Shown in pieces: positions 17,408 to 24,520 of a stretch of DNA of 64,000 nucleotides. Source of the stretch: Martinezella rhizogenes (GTDB taxonomy: Bacteria; Pseudomonadota; Alphaproteobacteria; Rhizobiales; Rhizobiaceae); NCBI RefSeq assembly GCF_007002745.1, contig NZ_SGNY01000005.1, forward strand, positions 186,001-250,000, read 5' to 3'. The translations under genes were made by a program, and so were the position numbers. The notes under the pieces are model-generated. The model had not been told where the DNA came from. It worked only from the letters and a program-made list of their open reading frames with translations, and ran no database searches. How positions within the stretch are numbered: position 1 is the stretch's first letter; every line of letters starts with the position of its first letter.

Positions 17408-18444
17408 GCGCGGCCCAGAAGCTTTTCCGTTTTCGCATCGAAAAGATAAAGCGCGCCTGTTGTCGCCTGGCATTGCAACCGGCTGCCGACGGCGGGAATG
17501 GATTTACCCCTGGCCGTGGCGATCACCGAGGTGGTGTCGGTATCCAGATGAACGAGCGTCTCCGGCCCCAGCGGCTCGACCGCCGTTACCGTTCCCTCAA
17601 GTGTAAACGTTCCCTGTGCGGCACCGTTCTCGCCGACCAGCAGATCATGTGGCCGTACGCCGATCAGAAGCTCACCCGTGGCGGAGGGCGCAACGTTGCT
17701 GGTTGTTTTGGTCCCTCGCAGCAGGTTCATCGAGGGGCTGCCGATGAAGCGGGCGGTGAAGATATCGACGGGTGTTTCGTAAAGTTCCGTCGGCGTGCCG
17801 ACCTGCAATATATGACCGTCCTTCATCACCACGATACGGTCCGCCATGGTCATGGCTTCCACCTGATCATGGGTGACGTAGACGGTGGTCGTCTTAAGAC
17901 GTTGGTGCAAGCGCTTGATTTCAATGCGCATCTGCGATCTCAACTGCGCATCGAGATTGGATAGCGGCTCATCGAACAGGAAGGCTGCGGGATCGCGCAC
18001 CATGGCGCGGCCGATGGCGACGCGCTGCCGCTGGCCGCCCGACAGGGCCGCGGGACGGCGGTCGAGCAGGGCTTCAAGCCCCAGCACCCGGCCGGCCTCT
18101 TCGATGCGCCGGTTCTTTTCCGTCTTGTCGAGCTTTGATGTGTAAAGCCCGAAACCGATATTCTGGCGAACCGTCATATGCGGATAGATCGCATAGTTCT
18201 GGAAGACCATGGCGATGTTGCGCTGTTTCGGTTCTTTCTCGTTGACGACGTTACCGGCGATCTTCAGCGTACCATCGGAAATCTCCTCCAGCCCGGCGAT
18301 CATGCGCAGCGTGGTGGATTTGCCGCAGCCGGAAGGGCCGACAAAAACGACGAACTCGCCGTCTTCAATGGCCAGGTCTATGCCTTTGACCGCTTCGACC
18401 TTGCCGTAGCGCTTCACGAGTTGATTGAGTTCGATTGTCGCCAT
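17404..18444 (-). CDS. Carbohydrate ABC transporter ATP-binding protein (UgpC/MalK-like)
   Basis: A 346-residue CUT1-type ATPase. It has Walker A GPSGCGKSTT, signature [19 protein letters not shown], Walker B FLFDEPLSNLDAQLR, and switch His in YVTHDQVEAMT. A C-terminal TOBE/MalK regulatory part follows (GVRPHDLLVGENG, GTVTAVEPLGPETLVHLD). It energises the two MalFG-like permeases of the same operon. The start is joined to the lyase stop by a 1-bp overlap (TAATG), and its own stop overlaps the kinase start. Confidence 0.93.
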   Translation of the reverse strand: MATIELNQLVKRYGKVEAVKGIDLAIEDGEFVVFVGPSGCGKSTTLRMIAGLEEISDGTLKIAGNVVNEKEPKQRNIAMVFQNYAIYPHMTVRQNIGFGLYTSKLDKTEKNRRIEEAGRVLGLEALLDRRPAALSGGQRQRVAIGRAMVRDPAAFLFDEPLSNLDAQLRSQMRIEIKRLHQRLKTTTVYVTHDQVEAMTMADRIVVMKDGHILQVGTPTELYETPVDIFTARFIGSPSMNLLRGTKTTSNVAPSATGELLIGVRPHDLLVGENGAAQGTFTLEGTVTAVEPLGPETLVHLDTDTTSVIATARGKSIPAVGSRLQCQATTGALYLFDAKTEKLLGRA

Positions 18445-19958
18445 TATCGCGCTCCCGTCAGGGCGGTGAATTTCTCTGCCAGTTCGGCGGCTTTCGCCGC
18501 TTCATGATCGGTGAACCACTGTGCTTCCGCATCAAAAGCGCCGAGCCTGTCGCGATATGCCGCAATCGCTTCCCGCATGGGTTCAGGCGCCGGGCCGCCA
18601 AAGCGGGCACGCACCGCGACAAAGTGCTCCGGCGAGACGATCTGCCTGAACTTTTCCTCGTCGATGCCGGTCTCGCGTCCTGTCAGTTCACTGAATGCCG
18701 TGAGGAACGGCTGGTATCCGTCATTCGGCAGATCCCCCTTCAAGGCGACGACGCTTTTGGCGACGGTCGCGGCAATCTCATGCGCCTGGCGGAACGACAG
18801 GTCTTCGATGCGGACAAGCGAATCCGCCAGTTCCGTGATGGTGATGCAGGATCGGCGGATGTTCTGGTCGACCCTTTCAGGATCGATGCTGATCTGGCCA
18901 ACGAGGCTGGCGAGCAGATCGAGAACCCGGCCGGCAGAAGTGAAGGCCTCGTAACCCATGCCCTGCGTCTCGCCCTCACTGTCATTCATGTCGGTGAAGG
19001 GGGTGTTGTGCATCACATCCAGCACGGTCCGCGCCCGGCCGAATGTCTGGCTGGCGAGGTGGCGCAGATGTTCGATCGGCACCGGGTTGCGTTTCTGCGG
19101 CATGATCGAGGAAATCTGCACCAGCGAATTCGGCACGTAGATCTGGCCGACCTCAAAACTCGTCCAGAACTGGAAGTCCTGAATGAGCCGGCCGAGATGC
19201 AGGAACATCAGTTCGATCGCGCCATAGGTTGCCGTCGTATAATCCACGGCGGCGATGCAGGAATAGGAATTGCGTAAGGGTGCGGCAAAGCCCAGCAATT
19301 CGGCAACCCGCGCCCGATCGATGGGAAAGCCCGAGGTGGTGATGGCGGCAGCGCCCATCGGCGAAAGATCAACGATGCGGCGTGCCTCCGCGAAACGGTC
19401 GATATCCCTGATCAACACTTCGATGGCAGCGGAAAGGTAGTGACCGAAGGTGGTGGGCTGGGCCGGCTGCCCATGCGTATAGGCCACGATCAGCGTGGAT
19501 TGGTTACGCTCGGCGGCATCGATCAGCGCTTTCAGCAGAACACGCGCCTTGGCGGTGAGCGTGTCGATCTTGTCCTTCAGGCCGATCTTGAACAGCGTGT
19601 GATCGATATCGTTACGCGAACGGGCCGTGTGCAGGCGGCCGGCGACATCGACGCCGATGCGGGCTTTCAGCTCCTTCTCGATCAGGAAGAAGAAATCCTC
19701 GACTTCGCCGGTATAGACGAGCTCGGAGGGTTCAATGGTCCTGTCGATATCCTCAAGCGCGCCGGCGATCTTGGTTGCTGTTTCGGCATCGAGAATGCCG
19801 GTCTCGCGCAGCATGACCAGATGAGCGCGGTCTATGCGGCGGAAGCCGTCGACATGGTGGTTCTTGGCGCCGTCGAAAAGCGGGCGCAGCACGGTTTCCT
19901 TGTAGACAGGATCGGGAAACTTGCTGCTATCCGACTGGCGCGGGTTGATATCGGCCAT
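18444..19958 (-). CDS. Argininosuccinate-lyase-like protein (fumarase/aspartase superfamily), probably not ArgH
   Basis: A 504-residue member of the aspartase/fumarase superfamily. The mobile-loop signature reads SSIMPQKRNPVPIEHLR (family GSSxMPxKxN), and HTARSRNDID near the N-terminus is the ArgH-type substrate motif. It is about 40 residues longer than ArgH and sits inside a sugar-type transport operon, away from any arginine genes. ArgH relatives outside arginine synthesis, such as EDDS lyase, cleave N-(1,2-dicarboxyethyl) amines to fumarate plus amine. I infer a catabolic C-N lyase acting on an imported N-succinyl-type conjugate. An annotation as ArgH would be misleading here. Confidence 0.8.
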   Translation of the reverse strand: MADINPRQSDSSKFPDPVYKETVLRPLFDGAKNHHVDGFRRIDRAHLVMLRETGILDAETATKIAGALEDIDRTIEPSELVYTGEVEDFFFLIEKELKARIGVDVAGRLHTARSRNDIDHTLFKIGLKDKIDTLTAKARVLLKALIDAAERNQSTLIVAYTHGQPAQPTTFGHYLSAAIEVLIRDIDRFAEARRIVDLSPMGAAAITTSGFPIDRARVAELLGFAAPLRNSYSCIAAVDYTTATYGAIELMFLHLGRLIQDFQFWTSFEVGQIYVPNSLVQISSIMPQKRNPVPIEHLRHLASQTFGRARTVLDVMHNTPFTDMNDSEGETQGMGYEAFTSAGRVLDLLASLVGQISIDPERVDQNIRRSCITITELADSLVRIEDLSFRQAHEIAATVAKSVVALKGDLPNDGYQPFLTAFSELTGRETGIDEEKFRQIVSPEHFVAVRARFGGPAPEPMREAIAAYRDRLGAFDAEAQWFTDHEAAKAAELAEKFTALTGAR

Positions 19959-19962
19959 GATA

Positions 19963-20805
19963 TTATCCTTTCAGGCCCGCCAGCATCACACCGCGCACGA
20001 TGTAGCGTTGCAGGACGATGAAGACGATGAGGGTAGGGATGGTCGCAATGGCTGCGCCCGTCATGATCATTTCCCACTGGACCTGCTGTTCCACGGCAAA
20101 GCTCGAAAGACCGACCGGCAGGGTGTAGAGTTCCTTGCTTGTCGTGACGATCAGCGGCCAGAAAAAGGCTGTCCAGTTGCCGAGGAAGGTGAAGATCGCG
20201 AGTGCGGAGAGCGCCGGCGTCACCAGCGGCAGGGCGACTTTCCACCAGATCTGGAATTCGTTGAGCCCATCAACGCGCGCGGCCTCGATGAAGTCGTTGG
20301 GAACCGTCTCGAAGAACTGCTTCATCAGGAAGGTGCCGAAGGCCGTCATCATGCCGGGGAACATGATGCCCCAGTAGCTGTCGAGCCAGCCCAGCTGGCT
20401 GGACATCAGATACCAGGGAATGACCAGCATTTCTGTCGGTATCATCAGCGTCGAGAGGATGGCGAGGAAGATGAAATAACGGCCGCGGAACTCGAATTTC
20501 GCCAGCGTGTACCCGACGAGGCTGTCGAAGAAGCAGTTGGACACGGTGACGATGACCGCAACCAGCATCGAGTTGAAGAACCAGCGCAGGAAACGGCCGT
20601 CGGCCATGACGGTGATGTAGTTCGCAAGCGTCGGCGCGGCCGGAATGAGACGTAGATCGTAAACCTGATCCGCCGTCTTGAACGAGGTCGCGAACATGAA
20701 GAGCAGCGGCGAAACCATGATCAGGCCGCCGATGAACAGCAGCGTCCAAGCGAGAATGCGGCCGGGGCGGATACGGGCGTGGGAGAGTGGCGAGGCTTCG
20801 CTCAT
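19963..20805 (-). CDS. Carbohydrate ABC transporter permease (MalG-like)
   Basis: A 280-residue inner-membrane permease with about six spans. The coupling motif is EAARVDGLNEFQIWWKVALPLVTPALSALAIFTFLGNWTAFFWPL (EAA-G-I-LP pattern of CUT1 systems). It forms the channel with the MalF-like protein upstream, whose stop it overlaps by 4 bp. The lyase gene follows after 4 bp. Confidence 0.93.
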   Translation of the reverse strand: MSEASPLSHARIRPGRILAWTLLFIGGLIMVSPLLFMFATSFKTADQVYDLRLIPAAPTLANYITVMADGRFLRWFFNSMLVAVIVTVSNCFFDSLVGYTLAKFEFRGRYFIFLAILSTLMIPTEMLVIPWYLMSSQLGWLDSYWGIMFPGMMTAFGTFLMKQFFETVPNDFIEAARVDGLNEFQIWWKVALPLVTPALSALAIFTFLGNWTAFFWPLIVTTSKELYTLPVGLSSFAVEQQVQWEMIMTGAAIATIPTLIVFIVLQRYIVRGVMLAGLKG

Positions 20806-21743
20806 TTCTTTTCCCTCAGGACCCAGAGCTGGATCAGCGATACGACGAGAAGAATGGTGAACAGGACAACCGTCTGCGCGGCGGCATAGCCCATCGCATA
20901 GGAGTTGAACGCGGTCTGGTAGATCATCAGCACCAGCGGTTTGGTGGAGCCGAGCGGGCCGCCCGGATCATTGGTGGTCATGTTATAGACCTGGTCGAAA
21001 ATGCGCAGGAAGCCGATCGAGGAAAACACCACGAGGAACACGGTGGTGGGTTTCAGAAGCGGCAAGGTTATCTTGCGCAGGATCGCCCATTCACCCAACC
21101 CGTCGATGCGGGCGGCTTCGTAAAATGTCGTCGGAATGGCGCGCAGGCCGGCCATGAAGATGATGATCTGGAAACCGAGGCCAGCCCAGATGGCGGTTAC
21201 CATGACCGAATAAAGCGCCTGATCGGTGGAGCGAATAAAGGGCTGCTGGGGAATGCCGATCATGCCGAGGACGTCGTTGATGATGCCGATGGGTGGCGGC
21301 TGATAGAACCAGCGCCAGACCCAGGCCATGGCGGCAGCCGTGGTCAGGTAGGGCAGGAAATAAAGCGCGCGGATGAAACCGTGCAGAATGCGCACCCGGT
21401 CCAGATAAAACGCGATGACGAAAGCCAGAACGAGGCTGATCGGCGTGCCGACGATAAGATAGGCAAAGGTGTTCTTGAACACCTTCCAGAATTGCGGGTC
21501 CTTGAACAGCTTGACGTAATTGGCGATGCCGATGAACTTTGCCGGCCTGAGCAGGTCCCAGTTGGTGAAGGACAGGTAGAAGGCCTGCAGCGTTGGGTAA
21601 AAGCGGATGACGCTGTAAAACAGGATCGGGATCGCCAGAAAGCTCCAGATCCACAAAAGCCGTTTGGTGCGCATGGAAAGGCGATCTCCAAAGGAGCCGC
21701 CGGGGCGGCCGGATGCCGCCCCCTGTTGATCTATCGCTGTCAT
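20802..21743 (-). CDS. Carbohydrate ABC transporter permease (MalF/UgpA-like)
   Basis: A 313-residue permease with the CUT1 coupling motif EAARIDGLGEWAILRKITLPLLKPTTVFLVV and an N-terminal first span WIWSFLAIPILFYSVIRFYP. The start is uncertain. The ATG at 21743 gives a glycine-rich N-terminal extension (MTAIDQQGAASGRPGGSFGDRLS) that overlies a perfect GC-rich hairpin. The ATG at 21674 (MRTKRLLWIW) gives a 290-residue protein that starts just before the first membrane span, like most relatives. I would test the shorter form. Confidence 0.9.
   Translation of the reverse strand: MTAIDQQGAASGRPGGSFGDRLSMRTKRLLWIWSFLAIPILFYSVIRFYPTLQAFYLSFTNWDLLRPAKFIGIANYVKLFKDPQFWKVFKNTFAYLIVGTPISLVLAFVIAFYLDRVRILHGFIRALYFLPYLTTAAAMAWVWRWFYQPPPIGIINDVLGMIGIPQQPFIRSTDQALYSVMVTAIWAGLGFQIIIFMAGLRAIPTTFYEAARIDGLGEWAILRKITLPLLKPTTVFLVVFSSIGFLRIFDQVYNMTTNDPGGPLGSTKPLVLMIYQTAFNSYAMGYAAAQTVVLFTILLVVSLIQLWVLREKK
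21702..21722 (-). other. GC-rich hairpin at the binding-protein/permease junction
   Basis: Perfect inverted repeat GGGGCGGC (21702-21709) / GCCGCCCC (21715-21722) with a 5-base loop. It lies inside the questionable N-terminal extension of the MalF-like permease. If the permease really starts at 21674, the hairpin is intercistronic, as in four other transport operons of this window. Confidence 0.6.
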
Positions 21744-21760
21744 TGTTGGACCTGCGGTTT

Positions 21761-23014
21761 TCAGGGTTTCGCCGCGTCGATGATTTCCTGCTCGGCCTCG
21801 GCGGCCTGCTTGATGGAATCTTCGACCGACTGACCTTCGAGAAGCACCCGGTTGGTCATGTCGATGGCGTTCTGCCGCTGGGCGGCTTCATCCATGAACA
21901 GTGTCGTATGGGCATATTCCAGACCCTTGAGGAACGGCGCGTAGATCGGGTCCTTCAGGTTTTCTTCGGTCAGCGCTGCGGAGCGCCGTGCCGGCAGTTC
22001 ACCCACCGTCTTCAGCCAGATCGCCATGGCTTCCGGGGAAGAGATATAGGCGAGGAACTTCTTGGAAGCCTCAAGCTCTTCACCTGATGTCTTGGCGCTG
22101 ATGCCGTTGGCGAAGTAGCTCGCATAGTTGGAGCGGATGTTCTTGTCATTGGTGGGAAGTTCGGTCACGCCCCACTCGAAATCCTTGATGGTTCGGAACG
22201 AACCCAGCCGGAAGGTGCCGTCGATGGTCATGCCGGCCTTGCCAGCGCGGAAGGCGGCCTGGCCTTCATCCATGAAGCCAGCCTGACCGATCTTCTTTTC
22301 AAGCTGCAGGCTGGTGTAGAATTTCAGCGCCTGAACGCCCGCCTCGCTGTTATAGGCGACCTTCTGGTCGTTGTCGGTATAGGGTTCGCCACCATATTGG
22401 CGAATGAGAATCTCACGCCACCACTGGTGATCCTGGCCGCCCATGTCGAGCGTGGAGCCGGCGACCGTCAGGTTTCCGGCGGCGTCGTGCTTGGCGATCT
22501 TTTCCGCGGCTGCCACGAATTCGTCGAGCGTCTTCGGCGGGTTGGCGGCGTCGAGACCTGCTTCGGTGAACAGCTTCTTGTTGTAGAAGAGCGCCAGCGA
22601 ACGAACCGCCGTCGGCAGGCCGTAATAATCGTCGCCGCGCTTCATGGCGCTGACGATCGGGAAGAATTCGCTTTCGATCTTGTCATGCGGGAAGGCGTCG
22701 GTCGGCAGTGGCTGCAGGATGCCGCCGGCCGCGAACTTGTCCAGCCAGCCATAGAAGAGCTGCATCACATCAGGGCCCTTGCCGGAAAGATTGGCGGCGA
22801 TGACGCGCGTCTGGTAATCGGCGTAAGGGAAGGTCACCTGCTTGACGGTGATGTCAGGATTGGCCTTCTGGAATTCCGCGATCAGCTCGTCCATGGCTTT
22901 TACGCGTGTGTCGAAGACATATTGCCAATATTCGATTTCAACCGCCTGGGCGGCGTTGAATGCAAATGTGCTGAAACCGGCGACCAAGCCGGCGAACAGA
23001 GTTGCCCTGCGCAT
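21761..23014 (-). CDS. Carbohydrate ABC transporter periplasmic binding protein (family 1)
   Basis: A 417-residue family 1 solute-binding protein. I choose the ATG at 23014 (MRRATLFAGLVAGFSTFAFNAAQA) because GGAGGG lies 7 bp upstream of it; the earlier ATG at 23026 would put that Shine-Dalgarno inside the gene. The signal peptide is cleaved near QAVE. The mature start VEIEYWQYVFDTRVKAMDELIAEFQKANPDITVKQV and the ...KKFLAYISSPEAMAIWLKTVGELPARRSA motif are typical of CUT1 oligosaccharide or sugar-derivative binders. It is the first gene of the ROK-controlled operon. Ligand unknown. Confidence 0.93.
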   Translation of the reverse strand: MRRATLFAGLVAGFSTFAFNAAQAVEIEYWQYVFDTRVKAMDELIAEFQKANPDITVKQVTFPYADYQTRVIAANLSGKGPDVMQLFYGWLDKFAAGGILQPLPTDAFPHDKIESEFFPIVSAMKRGDDYYGLPTAVRSLALFYNKKLFTEAGLDAANPPKTLDEFVAAAEKIAKHDAAGNLTVAGSTLDMGGQDHQWWREILIRQYGGEPYTDNDQKVAYNSEAGVQALKFYTSLQLEKKIGQAGFMDEGQAAFRAGKAGMTIDGTFRLGSFRTIKDFEWGVTELPTNDKNIRSNYASYFANGISAKTSGEELEASKKFLAYISSPEAMAIWLKTVGELPARRSAALTEENLKDPIYAPFLKGLEYAHTTLFMDEAAQRQNAIDMTNRVLLEGQSVEDSIKQAAEAEQEIIDAAKP

Positions 23015-23187
23015 GTAACCCTCCATTTCCTCCGTCCGGTCTTCCGGATGCGGAGTGATCGTTCCCTTTATCCGCGCTTTCGCGCGCGCTCATCGACTCG
23101 GCCGGCAACGGGATTTTTCGTGTCCCATTCCCCATGCGAGCCTGACCCCCGGTCGTTCTCTACGGTTCTCCGAACACGGGCGTTTGT

Positions 23188-23219
23188 CAATAAGATAATT
23201 TACTTGAATTATTATATTG
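23188..23219. promoter_or_regulatory. Large imperfect palindrome, likely operator of the ROK regulator
   Basis: A 32-bp AT-rich palindrome lies midway between the divergent binding-protein and ROK genes; 24 of 32 positions are symmetric. Outer arms CAATA/TATTG and inner arms ATAATT/AATTAT are conserved. Known ROK repressors (NagC, Mlc, XylR) bind AT-rich palindromes of this kind, so it probably controls both directions. The rest of the 228-bp gap holds no gene. Confidence 0.65.
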
Positions 23220-23241
23220 CGCTTATCGTCATTTGGACGTT

Positions 23242-24501
23242 ATGAATTTTCTAAGGGACGGGGAAATTGAAGAGATGACGGTGCACACGGTGGATGCCTA
23301 TCCCGTAGCAATCGGAAAAAATCCTGAGCGGAGCCGCGAGCATAACAGGCGAGTCGTCCTAGACCTCGTCCGGCGGCACGGTTCGCTCGGCCGCGCCCAG
23401 ATCGCCAAGATCACCCACCTGACAGCCCAGGCAGTCGCCAACATAGTCGATGAGCTGGTGGGCGAGGAGTTGCTGAAGGAACTCGGGCGACGGCGCACCG
23501 GCAGGGGCCAGCCGCCGATCCAGTTCGCCGTCAATCCGGATGGCGGCGCGACAATCGGCGTGGAAATCGCCGCCGACCATATGGTCACCGTCGGCCTTGA
23601 TCTGGCCGGCATGCTGCGCACCCATCGCGTCACGCCGCTTACGGACACCACGCCGGAGGCCATATTCAAGACCTTCGCCGCCGAGCATGCGGCTGTTGCG
23701 AAAAATCTCGGCTGCAGGCTGCTCGGCACCGGCGTCGTCATGCCCGGTCCCTTCGAGATCGATGGCATGACCTCGGTCGGGCCAACGACCCTTTCCGGCT
23801 GGGGCGGCATCGATGCCCGCCAAATGCTGAGCGATGCCTGCGGCCAGCCGGTAGTGGTGGAAAATGACGCGACGGCCGCGGCCGTCGGGGAGCGCCTGTT
23901 CGGTGCGGGGCTGGCGATCCCCAATTTCTGCATGATCTATTTCGGCGTCGGTATCGGTCTTGGCATCATTCAGGATGGCTCGCCCTATCGCGGCGCTTTC
24001 GGAAACGCCGGCGAAATCGGCCACGTCACCGTATCGCCGCGGGGCAGGGCCTGCCCTTCCTGCGGGCAGAAAGGTTGCCTCGAAGCCTATGCTTCCGTTT
24101 ACGTGCTGAAGGAAAAGCTTGGCCATGCCGGTATCGCCGATACGGAACTTGGCGATCTTGAAGCCCTGTTCAAAGCCGGCGATCCGGTCGTGACAGAATG
24201 GATCGACGATGCCGCGGCCCATCTCGCGCCGATGATCGCCATGCTGGAGAACATTCTCGATCCGCAGACTGTCATCCTCGGCGGCGCGCTGCCGGAGGTC
24301 ATCATCAGCGACATCATTCAGCGCATGGGGGATTTGCCGACCTCGGTCGCAAGCCGGCGGCAGCGGGAACTGCCGCGCGTCATGCATGGCAAATCCGGGC
24401 AGTTGACCGCCGCCCTTGGCGCTGCGGCACTGCCGTTGTTCGACATCGTCACACCAAAACTGGAGACATCCCCGGGAGCCGCAGCACAGGCGCCGGGCTG
24501 A
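23242..24501 (+). CDS. ROK-family transcriptional regulator
   Basis: A regulator of about 419 residues: an N-terminal winged helix (HNRRVVLDLVRRHGSLGRAQIAKITHLTAQAVANIVDELVGEELL) followed by a ROK sugar-kinase-like domain. The ROK zinc motif is complete (CPSCGQKGCLE), and ENDATAAAVGERLFG and FGVGIGLGII mark the ATPase-like fold. The start is uncertain: ATG at 23242 (MNFLRDGEI) or ATG at 23275 (MTVHTVDAY). It is divergent from the transport operon and co-directional with the PIG-L gene, so it probably represses both until a sugar effector binds. Confidence 0.9.
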   Translation: MNFLRDGEIEEMTVHTVDAYPVAIGKNPERSREHNRRVVLDLVRRHGSLGRAQIAKITHLTAQAVANIVDELVGEELLKELGRRRTGRGQPPIQFAVNPDGGATIGVEIAADHMVTVGLDLAGMLRTHRVTPLTDTTPEAIFKTFAAEHAAVAKNLGCRLLGTGVVMPGPFEIDGMTSVGPTTLSGWGGIDARQMLSDACGQPVVVENDATAAAVGERLFGAGLAIPNFCMIYFGVGIGLGIIQDGSPYRGAFGNAGEIGHVTVSPRGRACPSCGQKGCLEAYASVYVLKEKLGHAGIADTELGDLEALFKAGDPVVTEWIDDAAAHLAPMIAMLENILDPQTVILGGALPEVIISDIIQRMGDLPTSVASRRQRELPRVMHGKSGQLTAALGAAALPLFDIVTPKLETSPGAAAQAPG

Positions 24502-24520
24502 ATATTGGAGGAGACCGCCC

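Noticed and set aside
18444-19958. Annotation of the lyase as argH for arginine synthesis
   Set aside because: Operon context, length and absence of other arginine genes argue for a catabolic relative, although the superfamily motif is intact.
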